A stretch of 64,000 nt of DNA from Sulfitobacter marinus (GCF_900116285.1 NZ_FPAJ01000005.1:62001-126000); one strand, 5' to 3'; numbered from the stretch's first letter, positions 43,264 through 51,999 are shown. Notes: generated by a model not told the origin, from the sequence alone. Made by a program: numbers and translations.

Positions 43264-44292
43264 TCAGGTATCCTTTTCAAACGGGTTATCGGTGGCCGAG
43301 ATCACGCCCCCCACCAATTGGTAGGAAAGCAGGTTATTGATGCTTGCCGGATCACGCACCAAGGCGGTGATCTGGCCCGGCAGCTCCTTGATGTCGCGGC
43401 GGTGTTGAGTCTCAAGCTGAATAGCCTGATCAAGCGTGACGAATTCAAAGGTGATCTTTGTGCCAGCCGGGGCCTGTGCGACGCGCGGCAGATCGCGCGG
43501 GATCACGGTGCCAATACGGGGATAGCCACCTGTGGTTTGCGATTCCCCCATAAGCACAAAGGGCGCGCCATCCCCGGTGATCTGGATATCACCCGGCACG
43601 ATGACTTCGGACAGGATGGTCAGCCCACCCTCGGCATAGAACCCCGCACCGTCATGATCCATGCGCACGCCCATGCGGTTGGCCCGGGGGTCGCGGGCGA
43701 ATTGCGTGCTGGTAAAGCGGTCGCGTTCATCCGCGGTGAAACGATCGGTTTGCATGCTGGCGACCACACGGACAGTGCCTCCGTCAAAACGGGTATCGCG
43801 GGGCAGTTGCATGCCCGTCGCGCGGCCCTTGTCAGGGGCCACCGGCAAGCGATCACCAGATTTCAACGCGGTGCCCAGACCGGCGCTTAGGTGGCTGGCG
43901 CGGGCACCCAAGACCGATTCAGTCGCAATACCGCCACCGATATGCAGATAACCATAGGTGCCAGAGGTCGCGCCGCCGATGGTCAGCTTGGCCCCTGGGG
44001 GCAGCAGGTGGCTGGCATTGCCGACGATGGTTTCACCGTCAATAGTCGCGGTCATGCTAGCCCCGGTCAGGGCGATGCGGATATCGGCATCTGCGGTAAA
44101 AGTGCCGCCGGTACCGGTCATCTCGATCACGGCCAAATCGGGGGATTGGCCCAGTAATGCGGCACCCTCGTGGACGGCAACCAGATCGGCCGCGCCACTT
44201 TTCGTCAGCCCTTGGGCCAACCATCCGGCGCGACCACGGTCTTGGATCGTGAGTGCCGGACCGGCCTGCACAATGGTGAGGGTTGTGGTCAT
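43264..44292 (-). CDS. pxpC: 5-oxoprolinase subunit PxpC (carboxyltransferase-like)
   Basis: A 342-residue KipA/allophanate-hydrolase-subunit-2-like protein. Typical segments are QAGPALTIQDRGRAGW, GKSGAAD-like KSGAADLVAVHEGAALLG, HLSAGLGTALKSGDRLP and FVLMGESQTTGGYPRIGTVI. With PxpB and PxpA it couples ATP hydrolysis to ring opening of oxoproline. Its ATG overlaps the pxpB stop (ATGA at 44289-44292). Confidence 0.93.
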   Translation of the reverse strand: MTTTLTIVQAGPALTIQDRGRAGWLAQGLTKSGAADLVAVHEGAALLGQSPDLAVIEMTGTGGTFTADADIRIALTGASMTATIDGETIVGNASHLLPPGAKLTIGGATSGTYGYLHIGGGIATESVLGARASHLSAGLGTALKSGDRLPVAPDKGRATGMQLPRDTRFDGGTVRVVASMQTDRFTADERDRFTSTQFARDPRANRMGVRMDHDGAGFYAEGGLTILSEVIVPGDIQITGDGAPFVLMGESQTTGGYPRIGTVIPRDLPRVAQAPAGTKITFEFVTLDQAIQLETQHRRDIKELPGQITALVRDPASINNLLSYQLVGGVISATDNPFEKDT

Positions 44293-45026
44293 GACAGCAC
44301 CTCGGTCTCTGCGCCGCCAGCGCCGCTTTCATCAGTCGCAAGAATGGTGTCGTATTCGCTTCGCGAAATGGACGGAAAGCAAAGCTCATCCCCCGGAGAG
44401 AGCGAAAACGGGCGATCGCTGAGCGGGCGAAACGTTTTGAAAGCGGTCTGCCCGATATGTCGCCACCCCGTAGGCGACGCGTTGGTAAAGATGATCAACT
44501 GCCGGATCGCAACGATCAAGGCACCGGCGGGCACCGATTTCGTCAACGCCTGTTGGCGCGGGATATCCCAGTTCTTTGGCAGCTCGCCCATATAGGGCTG
44601 TCCGGGGGCAAAACCGATGGTCAACACGCGCACACGGGCCCGCGACAGCTCCGCAATCGCGGCATCAGGATCAAGGCCTGCCAGTTCGGCAGCTTCCTCA
44701 AGCTGGGGGGCCAGATCGGTGCCATAGACAGTCGGGATATGCCAGAGCGTGCGGCCAGAGGGCAAAGGCGCGGTGTACCAGTCTTGCGTCGCCAGCAGAT
44801 CATTCAGCCGAGTCAGCATATCGTTCAGCGGTTGCGTGACCAGATCGACCTGCAGAAAGGTCGACACCAGCGACGTGCTGGTCTCGGACACTTGCGCCCA
44901 ATCCGCCGAATCAACGGCTGCGCGAAACGACAAGGCCGCGCGATTAGCCGGTTCGGACATGGTATCGGCAAAGCTGATCAGAATACCGGTCAGGCCAACC
45001 GTTTGTATTTTCGGAAACGCGCTCAT
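44289..45026 (-). CDS. pxpB: 5-oxoprolinase subunit PxpB
   Basis: A 245-residue KipI/allophanate-hydrolase-subunit-1-like protein. It contains LTIGFAPGQPYMGELP and RQALTKSVPAGALIVAIRQLIIFTN, followed by the GWRHIG-type turn common to the family. It is coupled by ATGA to dctM upstream (45023-45026) and to pxpC downstream. This argues that the transporter and the enzyme handle related compounds. Confidence 0.92.
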   Translation of the reverse strand: MSAFPKIQTVGLTGILISFADTMSEPANRAALSFRAAVDSADWAQVSETSTSLVSTFLQVDLVTQPLNDMLTRLNDLLATQDWYTAPLPSGRTLWHIPTVYGTDLAPQLEEAAELAGLDPDAAIAELSRARVRVLTIGFAPGQPYMGELPKNWDIPRQQALTKSVPAGALIVAIRQLIIFTNASPTGWRHIGQTAFKTFRPLSDRPFSLSPGDELCFPSISRSEYDTILATDESGAGGAETEVLS

Positions 45027-46333
45027 GATGGCCCCTGTCTAAGGTTGTCTGGCAACCATGTGGCAATGTCCGGAAAGAAGATCAACACGAACACCATGAC
45101 CACCATGATCGCGAACATCGGCAATGCGGCCTTGGTAATGTATCCCATTTCGTGATCCGTCATGCCTTGCAGCACAAACAGGTTAAACCCAATCGGCGGG
45201 GTGATTTGTGCCATCTCGACAACCACGACGACAAAGATACCAAACCAGATCAGATCAATGCTGGCGTCGCGCACCATGGGTTCGACCACCGCCATGGTCA
45301 GCACCACAGATGAAATCCCGTCCAGAAACATGCCAAGCACAATATAGAACACCAGCAGCGCCATCAGCAGTTCAAAGCGCGACAGTTCCATACCTGCGAT
45401 GCCATCGGCCAATGCGCGGGGCAAACCGGTGAACCCCATCGACAGCTTTAGGAACGCCGCCCCCGCGAGGATCAGCGCAATCATCGCCGAGGTGCGCATC
45501 GCGCCCATCAGGCTTTGTTGAAAGCTGCCCCAGTTCAGCGACCCTTGCAGAAGCGCCAGCACCAACGCACCAATCACACCAATTGCGGCGGCTTCGGTCG
45601 CGGTGGCAAAACCCAGATACATTGACCCGATCACAACCGAGATCAGCGCAAACACCGGCAAGAGAAACCGCGAATTGCGCAGCTTGTCGGCAAAGCTCAT
45701 GTTTCGTTCAACCGTGGGGTTCCAGTTTTTGGAGGTGAGCGAGACGAACGCCACATAGGCCATGAACATCAGCGCCAGAAACAAGCCGGGTAACACACCT
45801 GCAAAGAACAGTTTGGTGATGCTTTCATTGACGGTCACGCCATAGACGATCAGCGCCAGCGACGGCGGGATCATCAGGCCAAGGGTGGCGGCACCGGCCA
45901 GCGTACCGATGATCATCTTTTCGGGGTAATTGCGCGCGCGCAGTTCGGGGATCGACATCTTGCCCACCGTGGTCAGCGTCGCAGCGGATGATCCTGACAC
46001 AGCGGCGAACACCGTGCAGCCGACGATATTTGTATGCACCAGCCCGCCGGGTAGCTTGGCCAGCCACGGCGACAGACCTTTGAACATATCCTCGGACAGG
46101 CGGGTGCGAAATAATATCTCGCCCATCCAGATGAACAGCGGCAGCGCGGTCAGGGTCCAAGAACTGGAACTGGCCCATATCGTGGTGACCATCGCGTCGC
46201 CAACGGGGCGGGTCGTGAACAGCTCTATCCCGACCCAGGCAACCCCCATGAGGGCAAGGCCGACCCAGACGCCGGTGCCCAGCAGGAAAAACAGAACGAC
46301 GAGGAAGAGGACGATTGCGTAAAGTTCAGTCAT
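45023..46333 (-). CDS. dctM: TRAP transporter large permease (DctM)
   Basis: A 436-residue 12-helix TRAP membrane subunit that moves a substrate handed over by DctP, using the sodium gradient. Family stretches are LPLFIWMGEILFRTRLSEDMFKGLSPWL, GCTVFAAVSGSSAATLTTVGKMSIPEL and the C-terminal MAQITPPIGFNLFVLQG. The ATG at 46333 lies four bases after the dctQ stop. It overlaps pxpB by ATGA. Confidence 0.94.
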   Translation of the reverse strand: MTELYAIVLFLVVLFFLLGTGVWVGLALMGVAWVGIELFTTRPVGDAMVTTIWASSSSWTLTALPLFIWMGEILFRTRLSEDMFKGLSPWLAKLPGGLVHTNIVGCTVFAAVSGSSAATLTTVGKMSIPELRARNYPEKMIIGTLAGAATLGLMIPPSLALIVYGVTVNESITKLFFAGVLPGLFLALMFMAYVAFVSLTSKNWNPTVERNMSFADKLRNSRFLLPVFALISVVIGSMYLGFATATEAAAIGVIGALVLALLQGSLNWGSFQQSLMGAMRTSAMIALILAGAAFLKLSMGFTGLPRALADGIAGMELSRFELLMALLVFYIVLGMFLDGISSVVLTMAVVEPMVRDASIDLIWFGIFVVVVVEMAQITPPIGFNLFVLQGMTDHEMGYITKAALPMFAIMVVMVFVLIFFPDIATWLPDNLRQGPS

Positions 46334-46337
46334 CGCG

Positions 46338-46862
46338 TCACTCCCCAAAGCTTTGATCGACAATATCGCGGGTCAGGCGATGCTCGCCCTTCACGATCAG
46401 AGTGAGCAGATTATCCGTCAGGGCGATAGCAAGGATCGCGCCGCCAACCACCATCACCGATTGCGGGATCCAAAGGGCCGTGGCATCTTGGGCCTGACTT
46501 ACCTCGTTAAACTTCCATGACCAGTAGACAAACCAATAGGCGTAATAGGTGAAATACCATGCAATCGCCGCAGCCAACCCAAAGCACCAGATATCGAGCA
46601 GGCGTTTAGGGCCATCGGGCAAAGCATTCAGCAGGATCGACACCCGGATATGCGAGCCGCGGTTCAGCGCATTGGCAAAGGCGAGAAAGCTGGCCCCCGC
46701 CATGGCATAACCGGCATAGCTTGCGGCACCGGGGAACACTTCGCCGGTCCAGCGTGCAACCATTTGCACAACGATCAACAACAAGATCGCAACTAGACAC
46801 ATGGCAGCCAAAGCCCCTGAGATTAGATAAAGGGCATCAAGCGATTTGCGCAGGGCTTTCAT
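46338..46862 (-). CDS. dctQ: TRAP transporter small permease (DctQ)
   Basis: A 174-residue four-helix TRAP subunit that binds DctM. Helices are near 12-34, 47-63, 87-107 and 130-152, with the AGASFLAFANALNRGSHIRVSILLNALP block typical of DctQ. It sits 61 bp after dctP; a strong inverted repeat occupies the gap. Confidence 0.9.
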   Translation of the reverse strand: MKALRKSLDALYLISGALAAMCLVAILLLIVVQMVARWTGEVFPGAASYAGYAMAGASFLAFANALNRGSHIRVSILLNALPDGPKRLLDIWCFGLAAAIAWYFTYYAYWFVYWSWKFNEVSQAQDATALWIPQSVMVVGGAILAIALTDNLLTLIVKGEHRLTRDIVDQSFGE

Positions 46863-46888
46863 AGGTGTCTCTCCGGTCGGCGGAAGAA

Positions 46889-46914
46889 TGGCGGCCCGTG
46901 ATCACGAGCCGCCA
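46889..46914 (-). terminator. Inverted repeat between dctP and dctQ (stability/attenuation hairpin)
   Basis: TGGCGGC (46889-46895) pairs with GCCGCCA (46908-46914), and the inside CGTGATCACG (46897-46906) is itself palindromic, giving a nearly perfect 26-base hairpin. No T run follows, so partial termination or protection of the dctP mRNA 3' end is likely. This would give more binding protein than permease. Confidence 0.65.
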
Positions 46915-46923
46915 AAGGGATGC

Positions 46924-47913
46924 TTATTGCATCGACTTATAACTATCGACGATGGCCTTGCCGTCATCGCCAGCTGATTCCAGCCATTCAGACGTCATGG
47001 TATCCCCGACAGCGCGCAGGCCCGTCATCAGCTCTTCGCTGGCGGCTTCGACTTTCATGCCGCCGTCGCGAAGACCGTCATAGGTGAACTGGGTATAGTC
47101 CTTGGACGCTTGCAAACCGCGTGCTTCGGCCTCGGTTGCGCAGGTGGTGATGACGCCCTTGTTTGCATCAGACACGTCAGACCAAATATCGCTGTTCACC
47201 ATGATATAGTTGCGCGGCAACCATGCGTCGACTTCGTAGAAGTTCGTCAGGCTTTCCCATACTTTCTGGTCATAGCCTGTCGCACCGCTTGAGATCATCG
47301 ATTCAGCAACGCCAGTGGCAAAGGCTTGGCTAAGCTCCGCCGCTTCGATGGTGACGGGCAACATGCCGGTTAGTTCAGCCAGACGGCTGGTGGCGTTGTT
47401 ATACGACCGGAACTTGACGCCTTTCATGTCTTCGACGCTGTTCACGTCTTTCTTGAAGTACAGACCTTGGGGCGGCCATGGCACGTTATAAAGCAGCGTC
47501 AGGTTCTGCTCGGCCAGCAACTCTTCGATCTTGGGTTTGGCCGCTTTCCAAAGTGCTGCGGAATCGTCAAAGGACGGCGCAAGGAACGGGATTGAATCGA
47601 AACCAAACATCGCGTTTTCGTTCTGGTGGCCGGACAACAGGCGTTCGCCCAGTTGCACTTGGCCGGTCTGGATGGCGCGTTTAATGTCTGCGCCGGCAAT
47701 CAGCGACCCGCCGGGGTGAACGGTGATCTCGATATCGCCAGACGTGCCATCGGTCACGCATTTCGCAAATGCCATCCCGTTTTCAGAATGGAAGTTGGAC
47801 GCGGAATAGGCCATCGGCATGTCCCACTTTTCAGCAGCCAGTGCGGGCAGCGCGCTTGTCATGGCGATCGCAGCAGTCGCCACGCAGGTCATCAGTTTAT
47901 TGGTCAGTTTCAT
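46924..47913 (-). CDS. dctP: TRAP transporter solute-binding protein (DctP)
   Basis: A 329-residue periplasmic binding protein with a signal peptide (about 1-26, ending ALA-AEKW). Family stretches are GAD-like GGSLIAGADIKRAIQTGQVQLGE, ALWKAAKPKIEELLAEQNL, GVKFRSYNNATSRLAEL and SSGATGYDQKVWESLTNFYEV. The Arg in FRSYN would clamp the substrate carboxylate, as known for DctP proteins. The substrate is unproven; linkage to pxpABC suggests 5-oxoproline or a related acid. AAGGAGAG precedes the ATG. Confidence 0.93.
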   Translation of the reverse strand: MKLTNKLMTCVATAAIAMTSALPALAAEKWDMPMAYSASNFHSENGMAFAKCVTDGTSGDIEITVHPGGSLIAGADIKRAIQTGQVQLGERLLSGHQNENAMFGFDSIPFLAPSFDDSAALWKAAKPKIEELLAEQNLTLLYNVPWPPQGLYFKKDVNSVEDMKGVKFRSYNNATSRLAELTGMLPVTIEAAELSQAFATGVAESMISSGATGYDQKVWESLTNFYEVDAWLPRNYIMVNSDIWSDVSDANKGVITTCATEAEARGLQASKDYTQFTYDGLRDGGMKVEAASEELMTGLRAVGDTMTSEWLESAGDDGKAIVDSYKSMQ

Positions 47914-47943
47914 GGTACTCTCCTTGTTGGTGATTTTGGGAAT

Positions 47944-49188
47944 TCAGACGTTGCTGAACCGTTGTGGGTGATAGGGTTTCATATCGGTATTGGTCGGCTG
48001 ATCCAGGATCATGCCCGCAATCAGACGACCGGTTTTAGGCCCGCCAGTCAGCCCGATATGATGGTGGCCAAATGCGGTGTAGACCCGGCTTGTGCCAATC
48101 TGCCCGATCAGGGGCAGACTGTCGCTGGGGGCAGGCCTATGCCCCAGCCATTCGATTTCATTGCTGGCTTTCAGGTTCGGAAACGCGGCCCTGGCCTGAC
48201 GACGCAGCAAAGCAAGTGGTGCCTTGGACGGGCCAGCCTCAAGCCCGCCGAACTCAAGGATACCCGCGCAGCGCACACCTTGGGTCATCGGGGTGGCCAC
48301 GAATTTACCACTGGCGATCATAACGGGGCGCGATGGCCCGCCTGTCGCGCCTTCGAAGATCACATGATAGCCGCGTTCGGATTCCAATGGGACGTTCAGC
48401 CCCAGCTTGGCCATCAAAGGCTTTGACCAAACCCCCGTCGCCAGCAGGATATCATCGCAGGTCACAGTGCCCTGCGTCGTCTGCACGGCAGTTACGGTGC
48501 CGCTGGTCAGATCGACATCTTTGACCTCGGCCTGCATGATCGTGCCGCCAGCCTGTTCAAATGCCCGCGCCAAAACAGCGACATACCCCCCCGGATCGCG
48601 GATAAACCCGTGATCCTTGAGCGTGGCCAAACAGGTGATTTCAGGCCCTAACGCGGGCTCATAGTCAAGCACTGCCGCCCCTTCGATCAATTCAGGGGTA
48701 AAACCAGCCTGCGCACGTAATGCCCAAGTATAGGCCTCGGCGTCAAAGTCGGCACGACTGCGATAGGCAAAGACATAATCGCTGTCAGTCACCCAATCGG
48801 ACAGACCCAGATCGGCGGTCAGGCTTTTGTGTTGTTCGACACTATCGCTGACAATCGGGGCAAGCGCTGCGGAAATGCGCCGCGTATCAGCGTCATTGGC
48901 ATAGCCCATATATTTCACCAACCACGGCAGCAAACGCGGCAGATAGGATAGGCGCAAATACAGCGGCACGTCGCGGTCCAGCAGCATGAACGGTGCCTTG
49001 CGCAACAATCCCGGCCCAGTAACCGGTGCAACACCGCTTGCGGCCAGCACGCCAGCATTGCCATGAGACGTCCCAGCACCCGGCCCAGCGCGATCAATAA
49101 TCGTCACATTCACGCCGGAACGCTGCAACCAGATGGCCGCAGAAACACCCACAATGCCCGCACCAATGACGGCCACATGGCGGGTCAT
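47944..49188 (-). CDS. FAD-dependent amino-acid oxidoreductase (DadA-like)
   Basis: A 414-residue DAO-family flavoprotein with an N-terminal FAD site, VAVIGAGIVGVSAAIWLQRSG, and the ERGYHVIFEG and FGHHHIGLTGGPKTGRLIAGMI regions typical of D-amino acid dehydrogenases. It would oxidise a D-amino or imino acid (D-proline/hydroxyproline type) to the 2-oxo acid. The ATG at 49188 forms TGATG with the stop of a 14-codon leader peptide. It lies 30 bp upstream of dctP and is probably the first structural gene of the TRAP-pxp transcript. Confidence 0.85.
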   Translation of the reverse strand: MTRHVAVIGAGIVGVSAAIWLQRSGVNVTIIDRAGPGAGTSHGNAGVLAASGVAPVTGPGLLRKAPFMLLDRDVPLYLRLSYLPRLLPWLVKYMGYANDADTRRISAALAPIVSDSVEQHKSLTADLGLSDWVTDSDYVFAYRSRADFDAEAYTWALRAQAGFTPELIEGAAVLDYEPALGPEITCLATLKDHGFIRDPGGYVAVLARAFEQAGGTIMQAEVKDVDLTSGTVTAVQTTQGTVTCDDILLATGVWSKPLMAKLGLNVPLESERGYHVIFEGATGGPSRPVMIASGKFVATPMTQGVRCAGILEFGGLEAGPSKAPLALLRRQARAAFPNLKASNEIEWLGHRPAPSDSLPLIGQIGTSRVYTAFGHHHIGLTGGPKTGRLIAGMILDQPTNTDMKPYHPQRFSNV

Positions 49189-49232
49189 CAAAAGTGTCCC
49201 CGCTGAGAGGGTTTAAGCTTACGCATGGTCAT
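49188..49232 (-). CDS. Possible 14-codon leader peptide coupled to the oxidoreductase
   Basis: The frame ATG ACC ATG CGT ... TTT TGA (peptide MTMRKLKPSQRGHF) begins at 49232 behind AAGGA. Its TGA overlaps the oxidoreductase ATG as TGATG. A second in-frame ATG (49226) gives better SD spacing. Overlap and a good SD suggest translational coupling. No amino-acid run of the attenuator type is present. Confidence 0.4.
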   Translation of the reverse strand: MTMRKLKPSQRGHF

Positions 49233-49271
49233 GATTCCTTTGAAAGTACTCTGGCAGAGAAATGCAATACG

Positions 49272-49286
49272 TCAACAAAATGTTGA
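49272..49286. promoter_or_regulatory. Palindromic operator candidate before the oxidoreductase/TRAP/pxp cluster
   Basis: TCAACA (49272-49277), AAA, TGTTGA (49281-49286) is a perfect inverted repeat in the 153-bp region upstream of the cluster. On the minus strand it overlaps a TTGACG that could be a -35 box, which would suit repression. No regulator gene is adjacent in the same orientation. Confidence 0.45.
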
Positions 49287-49341
49287 TAAAATGCCATCGT
49301 AGTGCAAAACGGACAGAACTAGTGCCCATAAACCGTGCTGA

Positions 49342-50562
49342 TTATTTCGATTTCGGCGCGCGGAGCCAACCGTCGTCAAAGCTGATCTGTGACACCCCCG
49401 CCAGCTTGGTCAGCCGCGCCAGTTCGGCCTCGAACGCGCTTTGTTTACCCTTGCCCCACCGCGTTCCCGGTTCCGGCCAAAGCGCCCGCACCACCAGTGT
49501 ATCACGATCGCGAAACGCCTTCATATCGACGCGGGCAATGATACTGTCACCCTGCAGGATCGGGAAAACATAATAACCATAGGTACGCTTGGCCTCGGGC
49601 ACGAACATTTCCACCCTGTAGTTAAAGCCAAACAGCCGTTCCGCCCGCTTGCGGTCACGCAAGGCCGGATCAAAGGGACTGAGCACGCGCAACCGCTGGA
49701 TCGGCTCGATGTGCACCGCTGGATCATCCGCGATGTCCGGGCGGGCATAGGCATCGCGCGTTTCGCCATTCGCACAGGTGACCAGAATAGGTTGCAACCG
49801 ACCTGCGGTCAGCTCTCCGCGCACCCAATCCTTCGCCTCGGCGGGGCTGATGTGGTCCCAGAACGCGGCCAATTCGGTATGGGTGGCAAAGCCAAGACGC
49901 TCAAGCGCGCCGTTGCAGCACCAGTCGATTGTCGCCGCCTCATCCGGCACCGCGGCGGGATCACATAAATGCGCCTCAAGCACGTTTTCGGTCAGGTCAT
50001 AGCGTTTCTGGAAACCATCCCGGCCAACCACATGCAGCGCGCCAGTGCGCCACAGGTATTCCAGCGCGGTCTTTGACGGGTGCCAATCCCACCAGCCGCT
50101 GTTTGGCCGTTTCTCATCTTTGCCGACATCGGCAGAACAAACCGGCCCCTGTTCGCGGATCTGATCCAACAGCTGGCTGAACCTTGTTTCAAAGTCATGC
50201 TGATGCCAGTTGCGATACCGCTTGCGTAGGGTTTCAGCATCGCGCTGTCGGCGCATTTCCCAATAGGAATAATAGCCCATCGGAATGACAGCCGCGTCAT
50301 GGGTCCAATGCTCGAACAACGCGCTGTCTTTTTCATAGAGACGCTTTAATCCGCTGGGGCGATAGCGGGGCTTGCGGGAAAACAGGATCAGATCATGCGC
50401 CCGGGCGACCGTGTTGATGCTGTCCAACTGGACAAAGCCCAAGCCCTCGATCACCTTCAGCAGCGCGTCCCCTTTTGCATCGCCCTGCGGCGTGTCACTT
50501 AGCAAATGACGGTGCAGGAACAGACGTCGCGCATCTTTGTTGCTGAGCGTGAGCGTATTCAT
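49342..50562 (-). CDS. YcaQ-type DNA glycosylase (winged-helix family)
   Basis: A 406-residue HTH_42 protein of the AlkX/YcaQ family, which unhooks interstrand DNA crosslinks and excises bulky N7-alkyl adducts. The N-terminal ARRLFLHRHLL and the catalytic-type QLD motif in LGFVQLDSINTVARAHDLILFSR fit, as do HWTHDAAVIPM and SPFDPALRDRKRAERLFGF. Its ATG overlaps the LacI-gene stop (ATGA at 50559-50562). Coupling to a sugar-type repressor is odd functionally. Confidence 0.87.
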   Translation of the reverse strand: MNTLTLSNKDARRLFLHRHLLSDTPQGDAKGDALLKVIEGLGFVQLDSINTVARAHDLILFSRKPRYRPSGLKRLYEKDSALFEHWTHDAAVIPMGYYSYWEMRRQRDAETLRKRYRNWHQHDFETRFSQLLDQIREQGPVCSADVGKDEKRPNSGWWDWHPSKTALEYLWRTGALHVVGRDGFQKRYDLTENVLEAHLCDPAAVPDEAATIDWCCNGALERLGFATHTELAAFWDHISPAEAKDWVRGELTAGRLQPILVTCANGETRDAYARPDIADDPAVHIEPIQRLRVLSPFDPALRDRKRAERLFGFNYRVEMFVPEAKRTYGYYVFPILQGDSIIARVDMKAFRDRDTLVVRALWPEPGTRWGKGKQSAFEAELARLTKLAGVSQISFDDGWLRAPKSK

Positions 50563-51596
50563 CCGCTGCGTTTGCGGCGCAACGTATCCCCCAATGACAG
50601 GGTTGGCGTCATCGTCACATGGGTCTGCAAATCAGGGTCAGGTTCATCCAATGTATCATTCAGAATGATCTGCGCCGCAGCACGCCCGATTTCGGCGCGG
50701 CAGGCATCCATTGTAGCTAATTGTCGTGGCAAACCCTGCAACAGCTCGACGTTGTTAAAACCCGCCAACCCGATCTGCCCAGGAATATCAATGCCTTGAT
50801 CGATCAGGTACAGCAGGCCGCCCGCACCAATCATGTCATTGGAGTAATACAGAAAATCCAGATCGGGCGACCGTTCCAGCATGTCTTGGGTCATCTCGCG
50901 GCCCTTGGCCAGCGCCGACCCGCCTGAGTAAAACGCACGGTCCTCAATCTCGATCCCGGCCTTCGCCAGACCTTCGGTGAATCCTTCGAAACGCTTACGG
51001 GCGCGGTGGTCCAGCGGCATTTTCGTGCCCATAAACCCGATATGCTCGTAGCCCTCTTTCAGGATCGCCTTGGCCATTTCCTGACCCGCGCGACGGTGCG
51101 AAATCCCCACGACCGCGTCAATCGGACGCCCATCGACATCCATAATCTCGACGACCGGAATGCCCGCGTTTTTCAGCATGGCACGGGTGGCGTCCGAATG
51201 CTCAAGCCCCGCGATAATCACACCCGACGGCCGCCAGGACAGCATTTCGTATAAAACACGCTCTTCCTTCTCGGGCATGTAATCCGTCACCCCGACAACA
51301 GGCTGCAGCGGCGTATCCTCGAGCACCTGATTGATGCCGTTCAGCACCTCGGGAAACACCATATTCGATAGGGACGGGATGATAACGGCAACAAGGTTCA
51401 CCCGCTGCGAAGCCAGCGATCCTGCGATCTGGTTGGGCACATATCCCAGCTCTTTCGCGGCGGCCAAAACCCGCAGGCGCGTCGCCTCTGACACATCACC
51501 CCGTTTGCGCAACACCCGGCTGACTGTCATCTCGGATACGCCGCAGGCATCAGATACATCGCGAAGTGTTAACGGGCGTTTTGGGGTCTGTGACAA
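50559..51596 (-). CDS. LacI-family transcriptional regulator (GntR-gluconate subgroup)
   Basis: A 345-residue repressor. The N-terminal helix-turn-helix is TLRDVSDACGVSEMTVSRVLRKRG with the hinge helix ending NQIAGSLASQRVNLVAVIIPSLSN. The periplasmic-binding-protein-like effector domain follows. It starts at TTG 51596 behind TAGGA. The sequence resembles gluconate-type GntR of the LacI family, but no gluconate genes lie nearby. A palindrome TACG-CTAA-CGTA at 51626-51637, 30 bp upstream, could be its own operator. Confidence 0.88.
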   Translation of the reverse strand: MSQTPKRPLTLRDVSDACGVSEMTVSRVLRKRGDVSEATRLRVLAAAKELGYVPNQIAGSLASQRVNLVAVIIPSLSNMVFPEVLNGINQVLEDTPLQPVVGVTDYMPEKEERVLYEMLSWRPSGVIIAGLEHSDATRAMLKNAGIPVVEIMDVDGRPIDAVVGISHRRAGQEMAKAILKEGYEHIGFMGTKMPLDHRARKRFEGFTEGLAKAGIEIEDRAFYSGGSALAKGREMTQDMLERSPDLDFLYYSNDMIGAGGLLYLIDQGIDIPGQIGLAGFNNVELLQGLPRQLATMDACRAEIGRAAAQIILNDTLDEPDPDLQTHVTMTPTLSLGDTLRRKRSG

Positions 51597-51625
51597 CGCA
51601 ATATCCTACTATTCAACCAGAACTT

Positions 51626-51637
51626 TACGCTAACGTA
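51626..51637. promoter_or_regulatory. Candidate autoregulatory operator of the LacI-family gene
   Basis: TACG (51626-51629), CTAA, CGTA (51634-51637) is an inverted repeat about 30 bp before the TTG start. It is placed where a repressor would block its own transcription. Confidence 0.35.
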
Positions 51638-51739
51638 GATTGTGAGCAGGGCGCAAGGCATCACGATGCCGCGCCCCAAAACCACCACCCCGTTTTTGCA
51701 GGTGACGCCCCTATCCTGGCTTGCTAAAGCTAAATCATC

Positions 51740-51816
51740 GGCCCCGTGGCTCAACTGGATAGAGCAGCCCCCTCCTAAGGGGCAGGTTGCAGGTTCGAAT
51801 CCTGCCGGGGTCACCA
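51740..51816 (+). tRNA. tRNA-Arg (anticodon CCT)
   Basis: A complete 77-base cloverleaf. The acceptor GGCCCCG pairs with CGGGGTC and the D-stem is GCTC/GAGC. The anticodon stem GCCCC/GGGGC has loop CTCCTAA (anticodon CCT), and the T-arm is GCAGG-TTCGAAT-CCTGC. ACCA is encoded at the 3' end. It reads AGG codons. No integrase is adjacent, so it is not an occupied attachment site here. Confidence 0.95.
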
Positions 51817-51923
51817 AAACTATCACCCATTTACAGACAGACCCTAAAACGCTTGCAGACATCCGCGATGTTCAACCGGTTTGGAGCGAAAAATATACGA
51901 CTGCTCAAATTCGTATGTAAAAA

Positions 51924-51999
51924 TGGTGAGCCCGTCCGGGTTCGAACCGGAGACCTACTGATTAAAAGTCAGTTGCTCTACCAACTGAGCTACAGGCCC
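51924..51999 (-). tRNA. tRNA-Lys (anticodon TTT)
   Basis: A complete 76-base cloverleaf on the minus strand. The acceptor GGGCCTG pairs with CGGGCTC. The anticodon stem ACTGA/TCAGT has loop CTTTTAA (anticodon TTT), and the T-arm is CCGG-GTTCGAA-CCGG type. ACCA is encoded. It converges on tRNA-Arg with a 107-bp gap. Confidence 0.95.

Noticed and set aside
51740..51999. tRNA pair as an occupied integration site
   Set aside because: No integrase, no direct repeat of the tRNA 3' ends and only housekeeping genes around, so no island is present.
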